A stretch of DNA of 64,000 nucleotides from Symbiodinium natans (lineage: Eukaryota; Sar; Dinophyceae; Suessiales; Symbiodiniaceae): contig CAJNDS010000136.1 in assembly GCA_905221605.1 (NCBI GenBank), positions 571,001-635,000 of the forward strand. Reading direction: 5' to 3'. Shown one piece after another: positions 42,235 to 51,398 of this stretch. The notes beneath the pieces are model-generated. The model searched no databases, was not told where the DNA came from, and worked only from the letters and a program-made list of their open reading frames with translations. Each line of letters begins with the position of its first letter. Position 1 is the first letter of the stretch. The translations under genes and the position numbers were made by a program.

Positions 42235-42593
42235 TGAGCGACAATCATAGGGAATCAAATGAAGGTGGCTTCCACTTGAACACAGATGGTTTGAATTGTT
42301 TGCCCTGCAAATGCAGAAGAAAAACTTTTCACAAAGAAACTAAGATAAACACCGAAGGTAAAACAATCATTGAAGATAGAAGCAGTTGGAAAATGGGAAG
42401 AGGAACAACCCCCGATGAAAACGACATCTTTAAAACAAACTCACAAGATAATGAAGGTGTTGATACGGTTACCGCCGGATGGGGATCAAGAAAACCCACC
42501 CCAGAAGAGAGGCTAGAAAAAGTGGAGGAGGATGTTGAAAGGATAGACAAAGATGTAACTATTTTAAAGAATAATTTAAATATGATGGATTAA
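42234..42593 (+). CDS. Unknown protein with CxxCxC motif, 119 aa
   Basis: It starts in the TAATG overlap with the 53-aa gene. CLPCKC at residues 22-27 could bind metal; the middle is polar (Gly, Asp, Thr), and the C-terminus (RLEKVEEDVERIDKDV) is a heptad coiled coil. This layout would suit a small oligomeric regulator or structural protein. Function is unknown. Confidence 0.6.
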   Translation: MSDNHRESNEGGFHLNTDGLNCLPCKCRRKTFHKETKINTEGKTIIEDRSSWKMGRGTTPDENDIFKTNSQDNEGVDTVTAGWGSRKPTPEERLEKVEEDVERIDKDVTILKNNLNMMD

Positions 42594-42807
42594 GATTTAA
42601 AAAATATTTTCTATGGTAACTTGACAGCGTAAAGTTTCCCCTGCCCAGACATCTAGAAGGTCCCATTGCTCCCGTGTGATGAACAGAAGCATAAGCACAC
42701 CATAAGAGTGTGGAAATGATAAGAATTCGTAATTAGTTTCATTAAATCTTAAGGGAATGCAAATTTTCATAATCTCACATTATGAAAATGTGTATATTAT
42801 TAATATA

Positions 42808-43011
42808 ATGACAATAAAAGTAAATAAGATATCAGTTGATTTTGATCCATATACTGAAACAAATAATGTTGTTACTAGGAAGTGTTATCGTTGTAAGCAA
42901 GACAAAAATATTGATTGTTTTAAGCGTTGCTATTATGCGGGTAAGCATTCTTATTATTATGTTAAATACATTGCGACTTGTTCTGAATGCTTGGATAAGT
43001 CTGTCAAATAA
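42808..43011 (+). CDS. Small zinc-ribbon-like protein, 67 aa
   Basis: The start is placed at MTIKVNKISVDF (42,808); an upstream ATG at 42,757 lies in pure AT-rich spacer. CYRCKQ...CSECLD gives two CxxC pairs about 30 residues apart, a zinc-ribbon layout. It could be a transcription or DNA-binding accessory; this is inference. Confidence 0.55.
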   Translation: MTIKVNKISVDFDPYTETNNVVTRKCYRCKQDKNIDCFKRCYYAGKHSYYYVKYIATCSECLDKSVK

Positions 43012-43094
43012 GCCGTGATCCAGTAAATCTTAAGAAAATAATATTTCTAAAGAAAATGACCTAAAGAAATAACAACTTATATATTATCGTGGTA

Positions 43095-43673
43095 ATGAGT
43101 GAGAGTGAATATGAAAGTGAAAGTGAATATGATGAAACATATCTGTATAATCAGATACACAAATTTAATTATTTCAATAGATGTGATAAATGTAACCCAG
43201 TTAAGAACATACAGAAAATATTACTAGGCAAATGCGATGTCTTACATAGCCTTAAAAACCAGATCGTAGATTACTATGGTTGTGATAAATGTTGTGAGTT
43301 AAGAAATTTGTTTGATGATTATATATTACCCTTTACTAAGTTAAACAAATACCCAGAATACGATGAAGTTCATGAAATAATGCGAGATGATGTTCAAAAG
43401 AAAGATTATACACTGGAGTTACATATTGAAATGAAAACAATGTATGAGAACCTAGATACATTTGACTTCTATCAATGGCATCAGGAGAAAATGAATTATT
43501 ACAAAGATGTGTTATGTGGTTGTTCTCATTATTATCAAAGAGTATATCATATTTTTATTGCGATCATATATCATTTACAATATCGTGTAAAAATAGACAA
43601 ACAATTACATTATGAATATTTACAAGCAACATCAGAGTTCTTAAATGAGATGATCGTTCAAAATTCAAACTAG
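43095..43673 (+). CDS. Unknown Tyr/Cys-rich protein, 192 aa, right end of virus
   Basis: The start is chosen at the ATG MSESEYESESEYDE (43,095). An acidic repeat leads into paired Cys motifs (CDKCNP, CDKCCE, CGC) and several His/Tyr-rich helices. The two CxxC pairs suggest metal binding. This is the last viral gene; its stop lies about 80 bp before the composition change back to host. Confidence 0.6.
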   Translation: MSESEYESESEYDETYLYNQIHKFNYFNRCDKCNPVKNIQKILLGKCDVLHSLKNQIVDYYGCDKCCELRNLFDDYILPFTKLNKYPEYDEVHEIMRDDVQKKDYTLELHIEMKTMYENLDTFDFYQWHQEKMNYYKDVLCGCSHYYQRVYHIFIAIIYHLQYRVKIDKQLHYEYLQATSEFLNEMIVQNSN

Positions 43674-43693
43674 ATAGTCTCCTCACCAGCATA

Positions 43694-43753
43694 GTTATAA
43701 TGTAATTATAATACATAAGCAGTTATATATTACAAGTACATTGTAGTTATAAC
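43694..43753. repeat. AT-rich imperfect inverted repeat at the right edge of the virus
   Basis: GTTATAATGTA (43694-43704) pairs imperfectly with TACATTGTAGTTATAAC (43737-43753). The host heptamers CCCTTAACCCTAAACCC begin immediately after. It may mark the right terminus, but it does not match the left hairpin beyond a few bases. Confidence 0.4.
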
Positions 43754-43789
43754 CCTTAACCCTAAACCCTGAACCAAATCCTACAAGAA

Positions 43790-44025
43790 CCCCCTTGCCC
43801 CTTTTGAGCAATAATGCCACCTTAGAGGTAATAGATGGGGTAATGGTTATTCCTAAAATTGTATTGATAATGGGGTAGTAGTAGTGATATATCGGTGAAA
43901 TGTAGGGGGGAGTATAGGAATGATCATCTAATGGGGGAAGTAGTAGTGATTTATCGGTGAAATGTAGGGGGGACCCTAGGAATGATCATCTAATGGGTTG
44001 GCGGTGGCATTATTAGCCAAAATAG
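43790..44025. mobile_element. Inverted-repeat element beside the virus, with internal tandem duplication
   Basis: CCCTTTTGAGCAATAATGCCACC (in part) at the left and GGTGGCATTATTAGCC at the right are inverted ends. The middle has two copies of a roughly 62-bp unit (AGTAGTAGTGATATATCGG...GGAATGATCATCTAATGGG). Confidence 0.55.
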
Positions 44026-45669
44026 GCAAGGTATACTCTAACTAAATTAGCCTTCCGCTCTGAACCCTGAGGCCTTTTCAAACACCATACAAAACCCTCC
44101 ACCATCCAAAAAAAACACCCCAAAAATGCCGTGCGCTAAACATCATGGAAACCCGGTCATGCCCAAGAAGGGCTACGCCTCAACCCCAAACCCTGGAACC
44201 CCTTGCATGCGGGCTTGAGTCGTCCCTAAACCCTAAACTCGAAACCCGAAGCCCTAAACCCTAGCCCTAAACCCTACCACCCCCCCCCCGCCGGCGGCCG
44301 CGCGGGCCCAGGCACCGCCCACACCCACGGCTCGACCGCCGGCGCAAGGCTCTCCGGACTCCCAGGTACTAGTCGGTTTAGGGTTTAGGGGGTTTAGGAT
44401 TTAGGGTTTATAGGGTTTAGGGTTTAGGGTTTAATCCGACTAAGGGGCGCGCCAATGTTCCATTGATGGCACCGTTGAACACACGATAGCTTGCAGCATT
44501 TCTGATGGCAACACGCACAGGAGTCAAAACAATAAGCAATACTAGTCATTGTTGTTTACATCTTTGTAACTTCCGTTCCTAGAGGGCTTTGGGTTCAGGG
44601 GTCGGGGTGCAGGGTGTGGAGTTCCGATTTAATTCCTCCAGGGCTCCCCATGCTACGTTTGAAGCCCCGCTGGGTTCCGAAACCATGTGAGATAGAAGCC
44701 GAAAAGCCCTACAGCCCCCAAAACCGTATAAGTCTCCCTTTTACGTAGGTTGACCTTAAACCCGAAACAAGGCTACGGGGGAGATTCGGAAGCCTTGCGA
44801 TTCGCGGCCGCGGAGATGGAGGTGGCGGCGGTAGGGAGAAGCGGTTGTCCCTCCTAGAAACCTTCGACCCTCCAAATAATTTGAGCTCTGAACCCCATGA
44901 ATCCCCCTTAATCCCTCTAAACCCTAAGCCCTAAACCCTGAGCCCTAAACCCTAAACCCGTCAGCCATGGCTCGACATTTTGGGCATGCTGCCAGCTAGG
45001 TGTGGAGTATGGGAAAGAGACTCCTCTACAAGGAGGGGCCCCCTTACTATACTAACTGTAGTTAAGGGACCTATAACCTAATTTAGGATCCTTATAACCC
45101 AACTTAGGGTCCTTATAACTCTACTTATAACTAGGGGGCCCCTCCTTGTAGGGACCGAATGGGTAGTTCACTCTAAGTTAGGGTCCTTTCTGGGGCTCTT
45201 TTTGTCAGAGTGCCGTATTCTTTTGGGGGACCCAAAACAGGAGCCAGAGTTTGGAGAACTACGAAAGTAGGGAGAGGGAGCAAACCCTTCATCCGGTGTC
45301 TCGATGTTCCTCTTGACGTTGAGTCCTTCACCCTAAACCATCTAAACCATCTAAAAACCCTAAACCCTAATCATGACCCTGACCTGCCTGCCCGAAGCTC
45401 CGAAAAGCCTGCTTCTTCAATCCCTGAGGCCCTATATATATATATAAACAAATAAATAAATAAGTGAATGAATATATACATATGCAAATAGTCCCCCCCT
45501 CTGAAGTACTTGCTTTTGATACTCACCATGCTGTATGAAACCCTAACCCCTAACCCTAAACCCTAGACCCTAAACCTACACCCTAACCCTAAACCCTAAA
45601 CCCTAAACCCTAAACCCTAAACCCTAAACCCTAAACCCTAAACCCTGAATTGCGACAACCCTCACAAAG
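44026..45669. other. Host flank right of the virus: repeats and element C4
   Basis: Degenerate CCCTAAA runs 44,220-44,280 and 44,920-44,960, TTTAGGG 44,376-44,432, CCCTAAA array 45,541-45,650; (AT)n and AAAT repeats near 45,433-45,465. No gene supported. Confidence 0.5.
45027..45150. mobile_element. Inverted-repeat element, family C, copy 4
   Basis: Nearly identical in sequence to copy 1 although 42 kb away. Confidence 0.7.
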
Positions 45670-45726
45670 CGATTCCCGAGGTGGCCGAAAGCCCGACGGT
45701 GCTCGATGACGACCTGGATGTCCCAG
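45670..45726 (+). CDS. Exon island: IPEVAESPTVLDDDLDVP
   Basis: An acidic coding-like segment ending GTCCCAG|GCTTGG, with a CCCTAAA array on the left and TTTAGGG-type repeats on the right. Confidence 0.4.
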
Positions 45727-46507
45727 GCTTGGTTTAAGGGCGGAGGGATCAGGGTTTAGGGTTTCTAGGGGTTCTAGGGTTTTTAGGGTTTTTAGGGTTT
45801 TTAGGGTTTCTCAGTGTTTCTAAGTGCTTCTAGGGTTTTGGGTTTAGGGGTTTTGGGGTTTTAGGGTTTAGGGTTTGTAGGGCTCAATACCATACAAAAG
45901 ACTACAGTATCTAAACACATGGTAGGTCGAAGCCCTGAACAGGTCCAAATGCATAAGAGCCCCAAAGCACCATTGCGAGTGGCCACAGGCCGTCAGAGTT
46001 TAGGGTTTAAGGTTTATAGGGTTTAGGCCTATGGCCCCAAAAGAAGTGCACGTAGGCCATGTTTGGAGGGTCAAAAAACCCTAGACCCTAAACGCTAAAC
46101 CCCAAACTGGCCCTAGGCAAGGCTGGGTTTTGGAGTACTATACTTCAGTAAGCTTGTTTCCTATTCGAGCTACTTATACCTAGAAAGTATATAACTATTA
46201 GAGCTACTTATACCTAGAAAGTATATACTTGTTTTTTTTGCCAGGGTCTACTCCAAAGTAGGGGTGACATCATGCCATGGATGCCTATCCTTCGACACGG
46301 AAGCGGCCCAAACAAAAGCAAAAGCGGGAGAGGAGGGGTCATCGCAGCGACCTAGATGCTTCATGCAGAAGCTCCATAGCGCAGAGCAGTAGCACAGTGT
46401 GTAGCGACACATATATATATATGTATAGATGTATATATTCATATACATACTGTTGAATTAATAAACAAGTATATATATATATAACATGTATATATATATA
46501 TACACAC

Positions 46508-46541
<34 letters not shown>

Positions 46542-46550
46542 ACATATACA
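45727..46550. other. TTTAGGG-type repeats, element H2, (AT)n/(GT)n microsatellite
   Basis: GTTTTTAGG/TTTCTAGGG variant runs 45,750-45,880; microsatellite 46,410-46,542. Confidence 0.55.
46132..46240. mobile_element. Repeat family H, copy 2 with internal duplication
   Basis: GGGTTTTGGAGTACTATACT at the left; AGCTACTTATACCTAGAAAG then occurs twice, about 38 bp apart. Confidence 0.4.
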
Positions 46551-46679
46551 GAGCTCCAGCCCAAACATCGCCGAGTAGCCATGGCCAAGCGCATCCTGCC
46601 GAGCCTCCTCGGCAGCCACAACGGCGAGTCGAAGGAGGCGCAGAGGCTCCCAAGGGGAGCTGCCGAGCAAGGCGCGCGG
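46551..46679 (+). CDS. Exon island: LQPKHRRVAMAKRILPSLLG...
   Basis: Follows an (AT)n/(GT)n microsatellite ending ACAG; continues SHNGESKEAQRLPRGAAEQG and runs into TTTAGGG repeats. It may belong to the channel gene region upstream, but no link is shown. Confidence 0.4.
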
Positions 46680-46746
46680 GTTGAAAGTTTGGGGTTTAGG
46701 GTTTAGGGTTTAGGGTTTAGGGTTTAGGGTTTAGGGTTTAGGGTTT

Positions 46747-46839
46747 ACCTGGGACTTTCTTTACCTGCAGTTTCGTAGTAGCTGCCCCTTAGTGAGTAGG
46801 TATAGCCCATTCAGCAGTAGGTACAGCGAGTCCCAGGTA
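46747..46839. mobile_element. Inverted-repeat element, family G, copy 4
   Basis: ACCTGGGACTTTCTTTACCT ... GTACAGCGAGTCCCAGGT; complete, directly after a TTTAGGG array. Confidence 0.6.
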
Positions 46840-46974
46840 GGGTTTGGGGTTCGGGGTTTAGGACTTTATGGGTTCATATACCTTAATCGAAAATAATCAT
46901 GGTTCATATTCCTTCATAGGAGTGAAAGTAGTGTAGGGTCCATGACTGCAATTTTTAGGAGCACACTTGCTAAG

Positions 46975-49900
46975 GCGCTCTTTCGGCACCGCCCTGGCGC
47001 CTTGCGCTTCGGCGTCGCTTGACGGGCCTGGCTGCCGTGCCAGCCGTGCCAGCCAACTCCTTCACGCGTGATGAGTCGTCACTTAGTGGCTGAATGAGTA
47101 CACTTCACACGATTTGGGATACTTGAACCCCCTATAGAACTGAAAGTGTACATGTTTTTTGGGGGGCTTAGGAACTCAGCAACTAAGGTCAGGGAAGCCT
47201 TCAGCGGACAGGTCCCCGAGTTCTTCATCCAGGTGGCGCACACACCGCAATGCCATGCTCGCCGTCAAGGATGAGGAGTTCGAGGTCGCAGTGCAGCTTG
47301 CAGCCTACTACGTGGAAGACGCAACTGAGGGCCGCCTTGACAATGGGCTCGCATCGAACTACAAGTCCGGCAACAAGCGGAAGCTGTACTGCTGCTTCGT
47401 GCAGACCCACATCGCTTGGCACGTGATGGTGATGGCGGCCTGCGTGCTCCACTCTCTCCTTATCATCCTTGAGCCGCCTCCAGGACAGAGCTGCGTCCGC
47501 GGCTGGGAGAACATGGCGGAGCTCTTCCTGGTTCTGATCTACGTAGCCGATATTTGGCTGAAGGTCGCTTACATGGGGGCTGGGACCTTCCTGTCGCTTC
47601 GAGGCTCCAAGATCTGGCAAACCACCTATGCGGCACTCACCGTGATCCTTTTCGCTGATGCCGCGCTCGCACCATGCACCCATGTGTCGCGACCCTTGCG
47701 GCCGATCATGCTAGTGCTACGCTCCCGAAGTGTCCGGAACTTCTACACCACGGTGCTCCGCATTTGCCCAAGCCTCGTGAAGGTCCTCACCTTGTTGCTT
47801 TTCATCCTGACGGCCTCTTCGCTTGGCATGGCTCGGCTGCTGCGGGGCAGTGGCACGCGCTACTTCACCAGCTCCCTGGCCACCTTCCAGGAAATGGCGG
47901 TCCTGCTGCTGACCCAGGATAACTACAAGGAGCTGCTTCTGGGCAGCCCAGGGGTACCCTTTACCCTTTTTTTTTTGGGGTTCTGGATTCCCTTATAAAG
48001 TAGCCAACCCCAAAAAAGGGTGTTCCTGGGCTACTAAGGCTTCATGACCTTACCGATCATGGAGGGCTTGTGTCACTCCTGGTCTTCTTTGTCTTTGTGG
48101 TTGTTGGCGTCGTCTTCCTGATGCAGTTGGTACTGGGAACCGTCATTGACACCTACATGGAGGAGGCACAGGAGGAGCTGAGAAGTAAGCGTGTGAAGCA
48201 AGCCAAAGGTCTGATGCGAGCTTTCGCGGTACTGGACCTTCGCAAGGAAGGGCACTTGAGGCAGAGGGCCTTCGATCGCCTGATTCAGAAACTCCGGCCT
48301 TCGGACTCACCCTTCGAAACTAGGCAGGCCCCTGGCCATTGGGACACTTTATATTTTCCCTTGATTATTGGGAGAATCATATGCAGGAATAGTTTTCAGA
48401 GGGTTTTAAGGGCCAGCCCAGGAAAGGCACTTGAAGTTCAGCCTGCTCTCCAACAAGTACAAGTCGATGGTGGCCGCCAGTTCAGGGCCTTCAACCCCTG
48501 CGGGGAGCCGCAGCTTGGAGGACCTCTCACCTTTGGCACACTCGCCCTCGCCCCCAAAGCGGCCGATGATTCCACTTCTACCACAGCTACCCGAGTCACC
48601 CCTTCCCTTCAAGGACTTAGTAGCGGAGTGAGTCCACCTTATCCTTTTTGGGATACTTTCGTCCCCTACAGAACTGAAAGTGTACACTTTTTTGGGGGGG
48701 GCTTCTGAACTCAGCAACCAAGAGGAGCCCACGAGCGGCCCCTGGTCCAATCCCGAACCTAACATCGACCCCATCGACTTCCTCTCCCTGCACACGGCCC
48801 CTCGGGCCCAGAGTAGGCCCTCGTTCTGTTTTTGAGGGTTTAGGTTCCCTTATAAACCCCTCAAAGGGCACCCATGGGCACCCTCTTTTTTTTTTTTTTA
48901 GGTTTCTCTTGGGTCTAGGTCCTGGAGCTCACCTTCAAACCTCGGCGCCCGGCTTGGGATGTGCCTGGCGTTTGCCGCGAGCAGCCCTGGTGGAGCTGCA
49001 GTGCTGAGCGCCTTTGTCATAGTTGGGTAACATTTTACATTTTTATATGTACTTAAACCCAATAAGGAGTATAAATATAATCTTTAATGTTATCCCAACA
49101 ATGAACAAGGCGCCTGGTCTCGGACCCCCGGTACACACTGCTTGTTCGTTTTCTTCTCTGGGCCGATGCTGCGATTTTCCTGGCTGATGCTGAATGCATC
49201 GAGCCCTTCGCAGCCCTTGGATGCCATCTGCAAGTCAACGATCTGCTGCAGATGGTCTTCCTGCTACAGATGGCCACACAGGTCTTTGCTTCCGGCAGCC
49301 TACGCAAGGCTTGGCGCTTTGGCGGGTCTTCGGAGACCCGAGTTCTGCTCAAGGCGGAATTGGTGCTGGCGAGTGCTTTGACCACCCTTTCGGCTTCAAC
49401 TTTGTGCTGCAGCTCCTTGGCGGGCTTCCGGCCCTTGTCTGCAGCACTTGGGGCGCTCCGTAGCCTTCGTCTTGCAGCCACCTTCGGAGCTTTGCGCCGC
49501 TTCGGCCAGTGCTTCTTAGCAGCTGAGTGAGTACACTTTACACATTTTGGGACACTCCAATCCCCTATAGAACTGAAAGTGTACACCTTTTGGGGCCTAT
49601 GAACTCAGCAACTAAGGCTTGGCAGACATCCTTCCGGCGATGACGCAGATGATGGGCCTGATCTGCGTGGTGCAGTATGCCTTCGCTGCCATCGCCTTGG
49701 AGACCCTGGGCAGGTTCAGCGCACGTGGCTTCACCACGTTCCCAGAGGCGGCCATGTCACTCCTACAGATACTTCTCAATGCGGACGGCACCACCATGGC
49801 TAAGGAGGCCGTGCACAAGGCACACCCGGCCACGATGGCCATTTTCATCGGATACTATGCCATTGCCGTACTGGTGGTGGTCAATCTGGTCACCGCCCTG

Positions 49901-50227
49901 ATGATTGAGTTCTACAGAGCAAGCTTGGCTGAGAACGTCGAGAAGCGTGAAGCGAGACAGTCAGAAATCGCCCGACAGGTCCAGGACCTGCTCCGGGAGA
50001 TGGAAGTTGTGGAAAACTTGGGCTTCGAAGTTGCAGGTACCAGAGAGACCGGCATTGAGAGGCTGCGTGAGAAGTTCTTGGGGCAAGGGCGAGCCGATGT
50101 CGTCGACGAGGAGCTGCTGCGGCAGGTGCAGAAGGAGGTGCCGCTTGATCTCCTTTCCCTGCATCGCTCGAAGAGCGGAACCTTCGCAGGTTCGAATCCA
50201 ACAACACCTGGCAGCGGTGTGCACTGA
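46975..50227 (+). CDS. Two-domain voltage-gated-type cation channel (two-pore-channel-like), multi-exon
   Basis: Reading exons in order gives two six-helix ion-channel repeats. Exons: about 46,975-47,085 (tentative), 47,188-47,946, 48,039-about 48,336, about 48,427-48,624, 48,723-48,811, 48,919-49,011, 49,110-49,524 and 49,617-50,227. Repeat I has S1-S4-like helices (HVMVMAACVLHSLLIIL, LFLVLIYVADIWLKVAYM), an Arg-rich S4 (RPLRPIMLVLRSRSVR), pore LLTQDNYKELL and a strong S6 (VFFVFVVVGVVFLMQLVLG). A cytosolic linker with an EF-hand-like helix follows. Repeat II spans the last two exons (NDLLQMVFLLQMATQVF; FIGYYAIAVLVVVNLVTALM). This suits a membrane Ca2+/Na+ channel. Every intron is a small inverted-repeat element. 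Subfamily assignment is uncertain. Confidence 0.72.
47086..47187 (+). mobile_element. Introner-like element, family F, copy 1
   Basis: This copy has TGAGTACACTTCACAC at the left and AAAGTGTACATG...ACTCAGCAACTAAG at the right. It separates a tentative first exon (reading ...FTRDESSLSG) from the 47,188 exon, and removing it keeps one frame. Confidence 0.6.
47947..48038 (+). mobile_element. Introner-like element, family B, inside channel repeat I
   Basis: The ends GCCCAGGGGTACCC and GGGCTACTAAG form the inverted-repeat signature shared with copies at 6911, 7283, 21690 and 58283 (all with TTCCCTTATAAA in the middle or a remnant). It interrupts the pore-S6 region; the protein frame resumes right after it. 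No GT donor fits the frame. Confidence 0.7.
48625..48722 (+). mobile_element. Introner-like element, family F, copy 2
   Basis: It runs from GTGAGTCCACC through AACTGAAAGTGTACAC to CAGCAACCAAG, with strong similarity to the copies at 47,086 and 49,525. Plain GT-AG removal gives a stop 12 codons later; removing one more base keeps the frame open. Confidence 0.75.
48812..48918 (+). mobile_element. Introner-like element, family A, in channel linker
   Basis: AGTAGGCCCTCG...TTCCCTTATAAACCC...TCTTGGGTCTAG is the same family as the copies at 9051, 15480 and 53428. The outer inverted repeat is CCCAGAGTAG / CT(ACT)CTTGGG. Excision joins CAG to GTC in frame. Confidence 0.72.
49012..49109 (+). mobile_element. 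Introner-like element, family E, between channel repeats
   Basis: CCTTTGTCATAGTTGGGTAACA...TTATCCCAACAATGAACAAGG has terminal inverted repeats CCTTTGTC/GAACAAGG and inner TTGGGTAACAT/ATGTTATCCCAA. Related copies are at 10,161, 17,349 and 50,898. Confidence 0.75.
49525..49616 (+). mobile_element. Introner-like element, family F, copy 3
   Basis: It runs GTGAGTACACTTTACAC...GTGTACACC...ACTCAGCAACTAAG. It lies between S4-like and S5-like regions of repeat II; frame-preserving removal is again one base longer than GT...AG. Confidence 0.75.
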
Positions 50228-50897
50228 GGACTGGGTGAACTGTTAAGTCAGCACCACTTGCACGCGCACACGACGCGTGCAAGTTGTTATCTCCACACCT
50301 TAGCTGCTTACAGCAGGGCCTTCTGTATAGGAATAAGTTCAGTCATCCGATTTTGGCCGCCGCATCCCGAAGGGAGTGGTGGACGCAAGTCGCCCGGCCA
50401 GGTCCCAAACACCACAAGAATCACAAGAATGGCCTAAGCTACTCAAGCCTTTCTGCACCCGAAACCCTAAACCCTATAAACCCCAAAAACCCCATAATAA
50501 ACCCTATAAACCCTAAACCCTATAAACCCTATAAACCCTATAATTAAATCCTAAAACCCCCATGGTCTTGGCAGTCTGGGTTACCTGGACATGCTTGCAC
50601 GTCCAGGGACCCGGAGGTTTGAAGGGCGCCTCGCGGAGTTATTTCTAAAACTTGGAGGTTCATGGGGATAGGGTTTAGGGTTTAGGGTTTAGGGTTTAGG
50701 GTTTAGGGTTTAGGGTTTAGGGTTTAGGGTTTAGGGTTTAGGGTTTAGTGGCTACTTGGTCGGAGAGCAGCTATAGGTCTTGATCATTTGTTTCGGGCAC
50801 GACTTGTAGCCTCTTGAACCTCCAAGTCAGGGCCACAGCAGCCCCGCAAAGCAGTGTGGACCTCCCGAGCTTGACAAAAGAACGGCGAGGCGTCATG

Positions 50898-50981
50898 ACT
50901 TTGTCATAGCGCGGCCACTTTTTACATTTTTAAGGGTACCTAAACCCTAAACCTTCTAATGCTATCCCAAGCATGAACTAG
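50898..50981. mobile_element. Family E element, copy 4
   Basis: ACTTTGTCATAGCGCGGCCA ... CTATCCCAAGCATGAACTAG, in the repeats downstream of the channel gene. Confidence 0.5.
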
Positions 50982-51291
50982 AACATGGGCGCAAGGCCTT
51001 TTGAACACCTCGGCGCACACAGAAACGGCCGGTCTTAATCCATAAGCATGTGCTTGGAAGGAGAACCCTGAACCTCCACCACCCAAACGCTAGCTGCTGA
51101 GCCCTAAGATGCAAAAGCATACGAAGTTGATGTTTAGCTTTAAATGCTGGCTTGCTGTTAAGAAAACTTCAGTGAAGTTACCATAGGAAACCACATCATT
51201 AACTATAGCTGTTTGGGTAGTTCTCGGTCCTTGTTACAAGGGTGCCGTGCCATAGCATCGGGACACCAAAATCGGGAATCACCCTTATACC

Positions 51292-51398
51292 CAGACCCCT
51301 GGGGGAGGATCCAAACAAGTACTATACTGTATACCACTCTTGGGTCTTTCTTCTGAGCCCTGAAGGGGCTCTACTTTTCGGATCCTCCCGGGGGTCTG
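51292..51398. mobile_element. Inverted-repeat element, family J, copy 2
   Basis: CAGACCCCTGGGGGAGGATC and GATCCTCCCGGGGGTCTG ends; one inner unit (ACTCTTGGGTCTTTCTT). Confidence 0.6.

Larger units (their letters stand above)
25650..43753. mobile_element. Integrated polinton-like virus (PLV-like element), about 18 kb
   Basis: An AT-rich, gene-dense, intron-free block lies between GC-richer host DNA full of TTTAGGG repeats. It encodes the core set of the polinton/PLV/virophage group: rve integrase, family B DNA polymerase with an SF1 helicase, FtsK/HerA (A32-type) packaging ATPase, double-jelly-roll major capsid protein and penton-type minor capsid protein. No Ulp1-like maturation protease was recognised, which fits PLVs better than canonical Polintons or virophages. 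Genes form strand blocks: minus (25.7-27.6 kb), plus (27.7-31.6), minus (31.7-35.7), plus (35.7-41.3), minus (ATPase) and plus (42.1-43.7). Boundaries are set by base composition: a perfect hairpin marks the left edge and an AT-rich imperfect inverted repeat the right edge. I could not find convincing terminal inverted repeats or a target-site duplication by eye. Confidence 0.9.

Noticed and set aside
25650-43753. Terminal inverted repeats and target duplication of the virus
   Set aside because: The two edges share only a few bases (ATAAC/GTTAT) by eye, too little to call; an alignment of the edges is needed.
46339-46670. Minus-strand open frames rich in Tyr/Ile/His
   Set aside because: They translate the (AT)n/(GT)n microsatellite opposite a plus-strand exon.
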